Part shown: piece by piece, positions 5,312-13,385 of the stretch
Position numbering within the stretch: position 1 is the stretch's first letter
How the letters are laid out: each line of letters opens with the position of its first letter
Assembly: GCA_047614125.1 (NCBI GenBank)
Contig: JBLHHI010000086.1
Span: forward strand, 1-14,767
Source of the DNA: JBLHHI01 sp047614125
GTDB taxonomy: Bacteria > Bacteroidota > Bacteroidia > NS11-12g > UBA9320
Length of the DNA stretch: 14,767 nt
Direction of reading: 5' to 3'
Translations under genes and position numbers: made by a program
Notes under the pieces: model-generated
Seen by the model: the letters and a program-made list of their open reading frames with translations, nothing else
Told to the model about the DNA's origin: nothing
Databases searched by the model: none

Positions 5312-6418
5312 GTGTACATCAAAAAACTCGAATTGTCGGAATTTAAAAATCACGACTCGGCAAGCTTCACATTTTGCAGCGGGTTTAACTGTTTTTACGG
5401 AAAAAATGGAGCGGGAAAAACTAATCTTTTAGATGCCATTCACTACCTGAGTTTTGGGAGAAGTTATTTTCACCGAAACGATTTACAAAGCATCCGGTTT
5501 GACAGCACGTATTCCATTATTAAATCGAAGGTTGAAAGTGCCAACGAAGAAATAGAGTTGAGCGTTGGGTTGTCATCTACCGAGAAGAAAACCATACGTA
5601 AAAATGGGGCGGCTTTAACAAAACTTTCAGATGTAATTGGAGTATTGCCGTGTGTAATGATTGCACCTGCAGACATCCAACTCATTAACGGAAACAGCGA
5701 AGAACGCCGAAGACTTATGGATCGCACCATTTCTTTGGTTAACTCCAACTACTTACACCAGCTTATTCAGCACAACCGTTTACTCGAGGCTCGAAACGAG
5801 ATGCTTAAGCAATTCGCATTGAACCGACACGTAGACGACTTGGCGCTGGAAGCAATTGATTTTCAGCTGCATCCGTTGCTGGATTCCATTCATCGGCACC
5901 GAAAAGACTTCGTTGAAAAATGTCTATCGCAAACTACAACCATCTACAATGCCTTAACCGCATCGGATGAACACATTGAAATAAAGTATGCATCCAACCT
6001 TGAGAACAAAACAGGCAAAGAACTTCTTACTGCTCAAAAAACCAACGATGTATATGCACAACGAACCAAGTTTGGAGTGCATCGAGATGAGTTGGATATC
6101 TTGATTAATGCCATGCCACTCAAAAAGTTTGGTTCCCAAGGACAAATAAAAACAACCACCATTGCCCTAAATCTGGCTACCTATCACTTCCTATCGGCGG
6201 AAACCGGAAAGTTGCCTATTCTACTTCTCGACGATATTTTTGAAAAAATAGACGACCATCGAGCAACTCGCCTTATGGAAGAAATTGGTAAATCAGGCTT
6301 TGGTCAAATTTTTATCACCGACACAAATTTAAAGCGACTCGAAGAAAAATTACTCGAACTCGAATGCGAGAAAAAATTCTTTAATATTGAAACCAATAAT
6401 GAAGAAGTTACTGCGTGA
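5312..6418 (+). CDS. recF: DNA replication and repair protein RecF
   Basis: An SMC/ABC-type ATPase that acts with RecO and RecR to load RecA at single-strand gaps. All landmarks of the 368-residue protein are present: an N-terminal YIKKLELSEFKNH strand, Walker A GKNGAGKT at 30-37, the family's APADIQLINGNSEERRRLMD segment (118-137), the ABC signature FGSQGQ at 273-278, and Walker B ILLLDDIF at 303-310 followed by the D-loop. The start is GTG at 5312; no in-frame ATG gives a complete first strand, and RecF proteins normally begin just here. It is divergent from pdhA. Its stop overlaps the start of the next gene by 4 nt, so the two are likely translationally coupled. Confidence 0.96.
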   Translation: MYIKKLELSEFKNHDSASFTFCSGFNCFYGKNGAGKTNLLDAIHYLSFGRSYFHRNDLQSIRFDSTYSIIKSKVESANEEIELSVGLSSTEKKTIRKNGAALTKLSDVIGVLPCVMIAPADIQLINGNSEERRRLMDRTISLVNSNYLHQLIQHNRLLEARNEMLKQFALNRHVDDLALEAIDFQLHPLLDSIHRHRKDFVEKCLSQTTTIYNALTASDEHIEIKYASNLENKTGKELLTAQKTNDVYAQRTKFGVHRDELDILINAMPLKKFGSQGQIKTTTIALNLATYHFLSAETGKLPILLLDDIFEKIDDHRATRLMEEIGKSGFGQIFITDTNLKRLEEKLLELECEKKFFNIETNNEEVTA

Positions 6419-6699
6419 GTGAAGAGAAATCAATAAAGGTATTAATCGACCAGCTAATCAGCGGATATCAGCTGGATGGCAAGATGGCGGAAAAGAAAAT
6501 AACAACGTCTTGGGAGGAAATTGTGGGCAAAACCATTTCAAAATACACCAAGCGAATTACCTTTTTTAAACGAACCATGTACCTAGAAATCGAGTCGGCA
6601 TCCTTAAAAAACGACCTATACTTTCACGAACAAATCATCGTTGACAAAGTGAATCAGTTTTGTGGAAGCAAGGTCATCGATAAAATAGTATTCAAATAA
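6415..6699 (+). CDS. DUF721 (DciA-like) protein
   Basis: A 94-residue protein of the DUF721 family, to which DciA, the proposed ancestral loader of the DnaB helicase, belongs. The short form is usual in Bacteroidota. The recognisable core is the helix around SWEEIVGKTISKYTKRI (32-48) followed by the strand-rich segment TMYLEIESASLKNDLYFHEQII (54-75), typical of this fold, and a C-terminal VIDKIVFK strand. Translation starts at GTG 6415, which overlaps the recF stop (GTGA). Pairing with recF is common in bacteria and supports a role in replication. Helicase loading by this protein is inferred from the family. Confidence 0.87.
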   Translation: MSEEKSIKVLIDQLISGYQLDGKMAEKKITTSWEEIVGKTISKYTKRITFFKRTMYLEIESASLKNDLYFHEQIIVDKVNQFCGSKVIDKIVFK

Positions 6700-6712
6700 G
6701 TTACAAAACCCT

Positions 6713-7384
6713 ATGAGTCACCTTATTGCACCTTCGGTCTTATCCGCAGATTTTAACAACCTTGGGCGAGACGCCGAAATGATTAATAACAGCCAGGCCG
6801 ATTGGTTTCATGTGGATGTAATGGACGGCGTTTTTGTTCCTAACATCTCTTTTGGCTTTCCGATCATTAAAGCGCTTAAAAAATTATCCAAAAAACCGCT
6901 TGATGTTCATTTGATGGTGGTTCAGCCCGAACGATACATACAAGATTTTGCAGATGCCGGTGCCGACGTGTTAACTGTTCATATTGAGGCAAGCACACAC
7001 TTGCACCGAAGTTTACAAGCCATTAAACAGGCGGGAATGAAGGCCGGAGTGGCACTTAATCCACATACCCCAGTATCCTCTTTGGCAGAGGTGATTAACG
7101 ATATAGACCTCGTGTGTTTAATGAGTGTAAATCCGGGTTTTGGTGGTCAGAATTTTATTGAAAATACGTACAAGAAAATTCGAGAATTGGCCGATATGCG
7201 CAAAACAGCTCAAGCCTCGTTCTATATTGAAATTGACGGTGGAGTAAATCTTAAAAACTGCCCAATCTTGTTGGAAGCGGGCGCCGATGTAATGGTTGCC
7301 GGCAACACCGTTTTTTCTGCCGATGATCCAACTGAAATGATTAAAAAGTTAAAAGCGGTGCAACAAACCGGAACGGTGGTTTAA
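6713..7384 (+). CDS. rpe: Ribulose-phosphate 3-epimerase
   Basis: Interconverts ribulose 5-phosphate and xylulose 5-phosphate in the pentose phosphate pathway; a metal-dependent (beta/alpha)8 barrel of 223 residues. Every signature of the family is present: APSVLSADF at 6-14, HVDVMDGVFVPN at 33-44 (His33 and Asp35 bind metal; Asp35 is catalytic), DVHLMV at 64-69 with His66, MSVNPGFGGQNF at 137-148 for phosphate binding, and IEIDGGV at 172-178 with the second catalytic Asp175. The GNTVF segment (197-201) closes the phosphate site. It follows the DUF721 gene by 13 bp and precedes the receptor gene by 14 bp, so an operon is likely. The link is positional, not obviously functional. Confidence 0.97.
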   Translation: MSHLIAPSVLSADFNNLGRDAEMINNSQADWFHVDVMDGVFVPNISFGFPIIKALKKLSKKPLDVHLMVVQPERYIQDFADAGADVLTVHIEASTHLHRSLQAIKQAGMKAGVALNPHTPVSSLAEVINDIDLVCLMSVNPGFGGQNFIENTYKKIRELADMRKTAQASFYIEIDGGVNLKNCPILLEAGADVMVAGNTVFSADDPTEMIKKLKAVQQTGTVV

Positions 7385-7398
7385 GTCGGAACGATCGA

Positions 7399-9960
7399 AT
7401 GATAAAAAGACTTCACTTTCTGCTGTTATTTATTTTATCTACTTGTTTTGCCTACGCTCAACAAGGCACTGTTTCGGGGTATGTGTATGACGCTGAGCAA
7501 GTTCCAATCGAAAATGCCTCGGTCTATGTAAACGATGAGCGGGTAATTAATACCAATGAAGATGGATATTATAAAGTTGCTGTAGAACTTGGGAAGCAAG
7601 TAGAATTGCGGATTGTATTTTCAAATTCATCGCAATTGTATTCGGTGTTTCCATCCGCCCAGAATCCAAATTTTAAAAAGAATTTTACCTTTATTTTAGA
7701 TCATAAACTCGATGATGCCGTTGTTAAACCTGGTCAACGAGCCGTAACCCAAGTGGGTACCATTTCAGTCGATCCTCGAGAATCGGTTAAAATGCCAACC
7801 TTAACTTTCGAACAAACCCTGGCTGCCCAAGGAATTGGAATTTCTATACGCAACGAACTTTCATCGGCCTACAATGTGCGAGGAGGCAACTTCGATGAAA
7901 ACTTGATTTACGTGAATGATGTTGAAGTATATCGACCTTTTTTAGCTCGATCTGGGCAACAAGAAGGACTGAGTTTTGTGAATCCAGACATGGCCAGCAG
8001 CGTAACTTTTTCGTCGGGTGGATTCGAATCGAAGTACGGCGATAAACTTTCATCGGTGTTGGATGTGCAATACAACAAGCCAAAAAAGTTTGCAGGCACG
8101 GCAACCATGAGTTTCATGGGTGCAGCCATTCACGTTGAAGACGAGCCGGGCGAACAGAACCGATTTTCGTATGTATTTGGCGCTCGATACCGCACTTTGC
8201 AGTATGTATTGAACACGCTCGATGTTGGGGGAGATTATCGTCCAAGATTTACTGACATCCAAGGGCTTTTTAGTTTTAAGATTAACTCCAAGCTTACGGC
8301 AACTTGGTATACCACCTTTGCTCAAAATAATTATCTGATAGTGCCCGAAAGCAGACAAACCAACTTCGGCACAGTTCAAAGTGCCGTTCGGCTTTTTGTG
8401 GCCTTTGGTGGATCGGAGTTGACCGAGTATTCTACTTGGCTAAATGCCGGCACACTCGAATACAGATTTAGCGAACGAACGAAGCTTAAGTTTATCAGCT
8501 CAACATATAGAAGCATTGAAAAAGAGCACTTTACCATTGAAGGTGCCTATCGATTGGAAGAACTGGAAAACAACTTGGGTTCCGATAATTTTGCGGAAGC
8601 GCGAGCTCTTTTAGGCGTTGGATATTTCATTAACCACGGCCGAAATGATTTAGACATTGAAGTAAACAACTACAAACTCATTGGAACGCATTACTTCAAT
8701 CCAAGAAACTCCATCGAGTTTGGTGGAAAATATCAGACGGAGAACATCCACGATAAACTGAGAGAATGGAATTACAACGATTCGGCTGGGCATAATGCAA
8801 GCAAACTTCCCTCTGGCCCTGGCGAGATTGTAGTGGATGATTTCTTAGCAACAAAAATTCAACTCGAATCGCACCGCATAACCTCCTACATCCAAAATAA
8901 AATTGTGTTGGATGTAGACCGAGAAATGCGTTTAAACATTGGCATCCGAAGCCATTATTGGAGTGTAAATCAACAAAACGTTATTTCTCCACGCGTTAAT
9001 TTTTCGATCCGGCCAAATAACAAATTTAACTCCTACTTGAACGATGTCTATAATAAAATTTATAGACTGCACGAGGTTTCGATTTACGATAAAGACAGCT
9101 TGCAAGGAGTTCATCCAGAGCTAACTAAGAACAACTTAGACAGCTTGTTAAAACGAGATTGGATTTTTAAAGCAGCCTTTGGTTATTATTTCCAACCACC
9201 GTTTTACAGAGAGTTGCGAAACATTAACGGTGTATTGAATATTAACCTACGAGCACAACGTTCCATTCACTTTGTGGTGGGTGGAGATTTAAACTTTACC
9301 GCTTGGAACCGACCTTTTCGACTCTTAGGAGAAGTCTACTTCAAAAAATTGGATGATTTAGTGCCGTATACCATAAATAATGTGAAGCTTAGATACGATG
9401 CCATCAACAGCTCGCAAGGCTATGTTGGAGGCTTTGATATGCGCGTAAACGGTGAATTCATTCGAGGCTTAGAGTCCTGGGTAAATTTTTCAATGTTGTC
9501 GGCCAGAGAGAACATCCAATACACCGACGATAACGGAATGAAACAAGAAACAGGGTTAATTAGAAGACCCACGGATCAACGTGTAAACTTTGCCATCTCG
9601 TTTCAAGATGAGTTGCCGTCTGATCCTTCGTATAAGATGCATTTGAATTTAATTATTGCATCTGCCTTGCCCTATTATTTTAACGGCAAATATCGGTATG
9701 AGGAACGTTTTGAAATTCCGGCGTATCGCCGAGTTGATATTGGATTTTCTAAAGAGCTTATTGATTTTAAGAAAGATGCCAAGAATCGACAAATTAAAAA
9801 CTTTAACTCCCTGTGGCTCAGCTTGGAAGTATTTAACCTGCTCCAAGTTAATAACACTGCGTCGTATTTCTGGGTGGAAGATCTAAATAACAACTTGTAC
9901 GGAGTTCCCAACTACTTAACAGGTAGGCGTTTAAACCTTAAGTTGATTGGAAGATTCTAA
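7399..9960 (+). CDS. TonB-dependent outer-membrane receptor with CarboxypepD_reg-like domain
   Basis: An 853-residue outer-membrane protein. Residues 1-20 form a signal peptide ending AYA. Residues about 23-103 are a CarboxypepD_reg-like beta-sandwich (GTVSGYVYDAEQVPIENASV and on). About 130-228 is the plug, containing RNELSSAYNVRGGNFDEN and YVNDVEVYRPF. The rest is a 22-strand-type barrel with aromatic-rich alternating strands and a C-terminal Phe (LKLIGRF), as needed for BAM recognition. The RNELSSAYNVRGGNFDEN-type plug marks a conserved flavobacterial subfamily whose substrate I do not know. There is no SusD partner next to it, so it is probably not a SusC. No clear TonB box is visible between sandwich and plug. 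Expression is likely from the recF-rpe operon. Confidence 0.88.
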   Translation: MIKRLHFLLLFILSTCFAYAQQGTVSGYVYDAEQVPIENASVYVNDERVINTNEDGYYKVAVELGKQVELRIVFSNSSQLYSVFPSAQNPNFKKNFTFILDHKLDDAVVKPGQRAVTQVGTISVDPRESVKMPTLTFEQTLAAQGIGISIRNELSSAYNVRGGNFDENLIYVNDVEVYRPFLARSGQQEGLSFVNPDMASSVTFSSGGFESKYGDKLSSVLDVQYNKPKKFAGTATMSFMGAAIHVEDEPGEQNRFSYVFGARYRTLQYVLNTLDVGGDYRPRFTDIQGLFSFKINSKLTATWYTTFAQNNYLIVPESRQTNFGTVQSAVRLFVAFGGSELTEYSTWLNAGTLEYRFSERTKLKFISSTYRSIEKEHFTIEGAYRLEELENNLGSDNFAEARALLGVGYFINHGRNDLDIEVNNYKLIGTHYFNPRNSIEFGGKYQTENIHDKLREWNYNDSAGHNASKLPSGPGEIVVDDFLATKIQLESHRITSYIQNKIVLDVDREMRLNIGIRSHYWSVNQQNVISPRVNFSIRPNNKFNSYLNDVYNKIYRLHEVSIYDKDSLQGVHPELTKNNLDSLLKRDWIFKAAFGYYFQPPFYRELRNINGVLNINLRAQRSIHFVVGGDLNFTAWNRPFRLLGEVYFKKLDDLVPYTINNVKLRYDAINSSQGYVGGFDMRVNGEFIRGLESWVNFSMLSARENIQYTDDNGMKQETGLIRRPTDQRVNFAISFQDELPSDPSYKMHLNLIIASALPYYFNGKYRYEERFEIPAYRRVDIGFSKELIDFKKDAKNRQIKNFNSLWLSLEVFNLLQVNNTASYFWVEDLNNNLYGVPNYLTGRRLNLKLIGRF

Positions 9961-10035
9961 TCCGTTTGTGTTTTAATTTAGACTTATCGTTTTAAGTTCC
10001 CAACCATTTTTAAAGTATCATCGTCAAGGGTTTGA

Positions 10036-10062
10036 TTGTTCGATAACTTTAACTTTAATTTG
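10036..10062 (+). promoter_or_regulatory. Possible promoter of the porP-gldKLM cluster
   Basis: In the 119-bp gap after the receptor gene, TTG at 10036-10038 is followed after 16 bp by TTAATTTG at 10055-10062, one mismatch from TAnnTTTG, ending 17 bp before the porP ATG. The match is imperfect, but the position is right for a new transcription unit. I see no terminator for the receptor operon in the gap. Confidence 0.35.
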
Positions 10063-10079
10063 TACGGTAGCAAAGCATT

Positions 10080-11156
10080 ATGGGAAAACGAATTCTAAAC
10101 GCAGTAATGGTATGTGGAGTATTGCTCCTAGTTACACAAACTGCTCAAGCACAACAAGATCCGTATTACACGCATTTCAAATTTAACAGGGCTGCGTATA
10201 ATGCTGGCGCCATAGGGGAGAAGGATGATTACATTTGTTTAACCACAGTTGGCCACAACCAGTGGCTTGGTTTCGATGATCGAACCTGGATTGATCGAAA
10301 TACGGGAGAACCCATTGGTACTCAACAACCCATTGAGAATGTTGCTCCGGTTACCATCAACTTTAATATTTCGGGTCAGCTTCCCCATGCAGAGGGGCGA
10401 GAGCCATTTGGCGCGGTTGGTTTGTCTGTTTTTGACGACCGGTTAGGCTTTATGAAAACTACGTCTTATAAAATTCAAGGTGCGTATTTTATTCCTATCC
10501 AAGGTAATTTTGGCCGACTTAGCTTAGGGGTGGATGCGGGATTTACTTCCTTTGGATATGTGAACCCTCAATTTCGGTTTCGTCAAGCGGGTGATCCAAG
10601 AATTCCAACCAGTGATGCAAGCGAATCAAAATTTGACTTAGGCTTCGGAGCTTTTTATACGCAAAAGCGATTGGGACCACTCGAAAATTTTTATACGGGT
10701 CTTTCTTTATCGCATTTAAATGGAACAAACTATCATCTATTAATTTCACCCGCAGGAACACCGGCTCAATACTCTGATTTAACGTTGGCACAGCACGTAT
10801 ATTTTCTTACAGGTGGCGAGTTTAATTTGGGCGGAAATCCAGCCTTGGTGATGGAACCGGCTGTTTTGATAAAGTACAATACCAAGCTTCAAATAGACTT
10901 AAGTGCTACCGTTTTATACAATCAGACGCTTCGCGGAGGTTTGGGTTATCGGCAGTGGGGTACAGCTGATGCGATCTCCATTATGTTGGGATATGTTAAA
11001 GATGAAATCCAAGTTGGTTATTCGTACGACATAACGTTGAGCAAGGTGCAAAGTGTGAGTAACGGCACGCATGAAATCTTCCTAAAATATTGCTTTAGTT
11101 TAAAAGTTCCACCACCACCGCCAAGTCTCTATTTGCGCGGTACTCGAGAGTTGTAA
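10080..11156 (+). CDS. porP: PorP/SprF family type IX secretion outer-membrane protein
   Basis: An outer-membrane beta-barrel of the PorP/SprF family (TIGR03519 type), needed for secretion or surface assembly of type IX cargo. The signal peptide ends AQA at residues 22-24. The mature N-terminus QQDPYYTHFKFNRAAYNAGAIG is a divergent form of the family's QQDPxFSQYMFNPxxxNPAYAG. Repeated barrel strands follow (FGAVGLSVFDDRLGFM, GRLSLGVDAGF, FDLGFGAFYTQ, GGLGYRQWG, IQVGYSYDITL). The family usually ends in R-N-P-R-F-L; here, after a run of five prolines (PPPPP), the end is YLRGTREL, a variant keeping the arginines and final Leu. Its place directly upstream of gldK matches the P. gingivalis porPKLMN order, so I use porP rather than sprF. 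Confidence 0.9.
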   Translation: MGKRILNAVMVCGVLLLVTQTAQAQQDPYYTHFKFNRAAYNAGAIGEKDDYICLTTVGHNQWLGFDDRTWIDRNTGEPIGTQQPIENVAPVTINFNISGQLPHAEGREPFGAVGLSVFDDRLGFMKTTSYKIQGAYFIPIQGNFGRLSLGVDAGFTSFGYVNPQFRFRQAGDPRIPTSDASESKFDLGFGAFYTQKRLGPLENFYTGLSLSHLNGTNYHLLISPAGTPAQYSDLTLAQHVYFLTGGEFNLGGNPALVMEPAVLIKYNTKLQIDLSATVLYNQTLRGGLGYRQWGTADAISIMLGYVKDEIQVGYSYDITLSKVQSVSNGTHEIFLKYCFSLKVPPPPPSLYLRGTREL

Positions 11157-11218
11157 CATCTTCTTTTTAGGCGCAAAGCAATAATCATACTAATGTCACC
11201 GTTATAACCCTGATTTTC

Positions 11219-11260
11219 AAATCAAAAACATTGTTTATTTGATTTAAGTATCTATAATTG
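11219..11260 (+). promoter_or_regulatory. gldK upstream region: AT-rich inverted repeat and candidate promoter
   Basis: AAATCAAA (11219-11226) and TTTGATTT (11238-11245) form a perfect 8-bp inverted repeat; AAC/GTT inside it can extend the stem. No T-run follows, so a terminator is unlikely. TTG at 11231-11233, in the loop, lies 19 bp before TATAATTG (11253-11260), one mismatch from TAnnTTTG, and 23 bp remain to the gldK ATG. The arrangement could be a promoter with an operator over its -33 part. It could equally be chance in AT-rich DNA. Confidence 0.35.
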
Positions 11261-11283
11261 TAAGTTCGTTAAAATAAGACGAT

Positions 11284-12570
11284 ATGAGAAAAGTATTGAA
11301 TGTATTTATTTTTGCCATGGTGGCTTTGGTTCTTTCAAGTTGTGGCGCAAGCTCAGATTGGGAGTTAACGGGGGTTCCAGGCCGACGGCCTTGGTTCCAT
11401 CCACAACCATATGGTACTATTTATATACCTACTGGGACCTATCATTCGGGTCAAAGTGATCAAGATATTTTCCGCAGTTACATAGCACCTAATAAACAAG
11501 TTTCGATTCACTCCATGTGGATGGATGAAACGGAAATCACCAACAACGAATATCGTCAGTTTGTGCATTACGTTCGTGATTCGATTGCATATAAAACATT
11601 GGAATTGGTTGTGGAAGTTGAAAATCCAGAAGAGAGCTACGAGATCATAGATTACGAGCAAGAATTGGATTACACTGACAATGCTGAAGATTTAGGTGAT
11701 ATGTATTACCGCGTAAATCAGCGCTATAGACATAAACGAGAGATCGACATCCGTAAGTTAACTTACGAATACGAATTTCAAGATTATACAGCCGCTGCAT
11801 ATGACCGTGAGCATTACTACGATGATAAATTTGATCGAAGTGTTTACATCAAAAAGAAGAAAATAAAAATTTACCCAGATACTTTAGCTTGGATTCGTGA
11901 TTTCGCATATTCATACAACGATCCAATGGTTCGGGTATACTTCTATCACCCTAAGTACGATGATTATCCGGTAGTTGGTGTGAATTGGCATCAAGCAAAT
12001 GCATTCTGCGATTGGAGAACACGCATCATGCAACGCTACTGGGATTCGGAAGAAATGCCACTTACAGAACACTGGAGACTTCCTACGGAGTTTGAGTGGG
12101 AATATGCAGCGCGTGGCGGAAGAGACAACAACATGTACCCATGGGGCGGTCCTTACACAAGAAATTCTAAAGGTTGTTTCTTAGCAAACTTTAAACCAAA
12201 TAGGGGAAATTATATGGACGATGGTGGACTGTATCCAGTTCGAGCTGACTCTTACTTCCCGAACGATTACGGCTTGTATAATATGGCCGGAAACGTTTCA
12301 GAATGGACAATCAATGCTTATGCCGAGTCAACACAACAGTTCTCGCATGACTTGAATCCAGATTACAGGTACAATGCCGATGAGAAAAAAGACGGTGAAG
12401 ACTACTTAACACTTTCAAGAAAGGTGATTCGAGGTGGATCTTGGAAAGACATCGCTTACTTTATTCAAAATGGCTCAAGAACCTACGAATACCAAGATAC
12501 TTGCAAGAGTTTCATCGGTTTCCGATGTGTTCAAACCTTCATCGGTCGATCTGCTTTAGATACTAAGTAA
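11284..12570 (+). CDS. gldK: Gliding motility / type IX secretion lipoprotein GldK (PorK)
   Basis: An outer-membrane lipoprotein facing the periplasm; with GldN (PorN) it forms the large ring of the type IX secretion system. The N-terminus is a lipoprotein signal with lipobox LVLSSC, Cys20 being the lipidated residue. Residues about 43-420 form an FGE/SUMF1-like sulfatase-modifying fold: MDETEITNNEYRQFV at 80-94, GVNWHQANAFCDWR at 232-245, HWRLPTEFEWEYAARGG at 263-279, and the C-terminal GLYNMAGNVSEW and VIRGGSWKD. An acidic, tyrosine-rich insertion at about 108-200 interrupts the fold, as in other GldK proteins. FGE-type formylglycine activity is not expected. Length 428 is in the normal range. 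The next gene, gldL, lies 99 bp downstream; the gap holds only a weak hairpin (12584-12589 with 12596-12601). Confidence 0.96.
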   Translation: MRKVLNVFIFAMVALVLSSCGASSDWELTGVPGRRPWFHPQPYGTIYIPTGTYHSGQSDQDIFRSYIAPNKQVSIHSMWMDETEITNNEYRQFVHYVRDSIAYKTLELVVEVENPEESYEIIDYEQELDYTDNAEDLGDMYYRVNQRYRHKREIDIRKLTYEYEFQDYTAAAYDREHYYDDKFDRSVYIKKKKIKIYPDTLAWIRDFAYSYNDPMVRVYFYHPKYDDYPVVGVNWHQANAFCDWRTRIMQRYWDSEEMPLTEHWRLPTEFEWEYAARGGRDNNMYPWGGPYTRNSKGCFLANFKPNRGNYMDDGGLYPVRADSYFPNDYGLYNMAGNVSEWTINAYAESTQQFSHDLNPDYRYNADEKKDGEDYLTLSRKVIRGGSWKDIAYFIQNGSRTYEYQDTCKSFIGFRCVQTFIGRSALDTK

Positions 12571-12669
12571 AAAACGAACCTTTCCTCAATGTTTGTTGGG
12601 GGTACTCCAAGAATATTTTATCAATAAATTTATTTAAATCAAGAAAGAGAACAATTTAATTTTATTACA

Positions 12670-13323
12670 ATGAGTAAAAGTGTATTTGAAAGTAAAAGAA
12701 TGAAGAAGGGGATGGCTATGGCTTATGGTCTTGGTGCATCCATTGTTATTATTGGTGCCCTTTTTAAGATTATGCACTGGGCTGGGGCTGACGCAATGCT
12801 TATTTTGGGTATGGGTGCTGAAGCTTTCATCTTTGCCATGTCTGCCTTTGAGCCCGTTCATGAAGAGTTGGATTGGACCTTGGTTTATCCAGAATTAGCT
12901 GGAATGGAAGGCGAAGGAAACAAAAAGGTTGGTGGAAGCAATACAGATCAAGTTTCTCAAAAATTGGATTTGATGCTGGCGGACGCTAACATTGGTCCAG
13001 ATCTTATTGAAGGACTGGGTAATGGGTTGAGATCATTGACAACCAACGTAGGCAACATGGCTGATTTGTCTCATGCCACGGTAGCTACAAAAGAATACAC
13101 TGAAAATATTTCAAAGGCAACTGATAACATGGGAGCCATGAGCAATGCATATGCTCGAGCAATCAATGCTTTAGACAGCTTATCTGAGTCTACAGAAGCA
13201 TTTAAGGAATCCACTGGTGCAATTGCCAATGTAAATAACAACTTAGCCGATTTTGATCAGAAATTGAAGAGTCTGAACAATATTTACGGTGGTATGCTAA
13301 ATGCCATGCGCCCAAGCAACTAG
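12670..13323 (+). CDS. gldL: Gliding motility protein GldL (PorL), proton-channel subunit of the T9SS motor
   Basis: An inner-membrane protein; a GldL pentamer surrounds GldM helices and uses the proton gradient to rotate GldM, powering secretion and gliding. The 217 residues hold two membrane helices (about 14-32 and 40-59) joined by a short loop KIMHWAGAD, then a cytoplasmic tail that is helical and Asn/Ser-rich. Glu51 in GMGAEAFIF and Arg10 in the N-terminal basic stretch correspond by context to the functionally important Glu49 and Arg9 reported for F. johnsoniae GldL; my alignment is by eye. The family core around LFKIMHW is intact. The start ATG at 12670 gives MSKSVFESKRMKKGMAMAYG. gldM follows after 62 bp without a visible terminator. 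Confidence 0.96.
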   Translation: MSKSVFESKRMKKGMAMAYGLGASIVIIGALFKIMHWAGADAMLILGMGAEAFIFAMSAFEPVHEELDWTLVYPELAGMEGEGNKKVGGSNTDQVSQKLDLMLADANIGPDLIEGLGNGLRSLTTNVGNMADLSHATVATKEYTENISKATDNMGAMSNAYARAINALDSLSESTEAFKESTGAIANVNNNLADFDQKLKSLNNIYGGMLNAMRPSN

Positions 13324-13385
13324 TTTGTTTCAACGCATTTGAGTTAGTTAAATTTTTACATTAATTAAGAGTAAGTTAAAAAATT

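Noticed and set aside
5251..5322. Longer pdhA start at 5322
   Set aside because: The 24 extra codons do not resemble E1-alpha, cover the pdhA promoter box and overlap the recF start.
7844..8379. Overlapping minus-strand open frames inside the receptor gene
   Set aside because: They lie wholly within the recognisable plug and barrel coding region and have low-complexity, unrecognisable products.
12584..12601. Terminator between gldK and gldL
   Set aside because: The CCTCAA/TTGGGG stem is short with a G-T pair and has no T-run after it, and the genes belong to one functional cluster.
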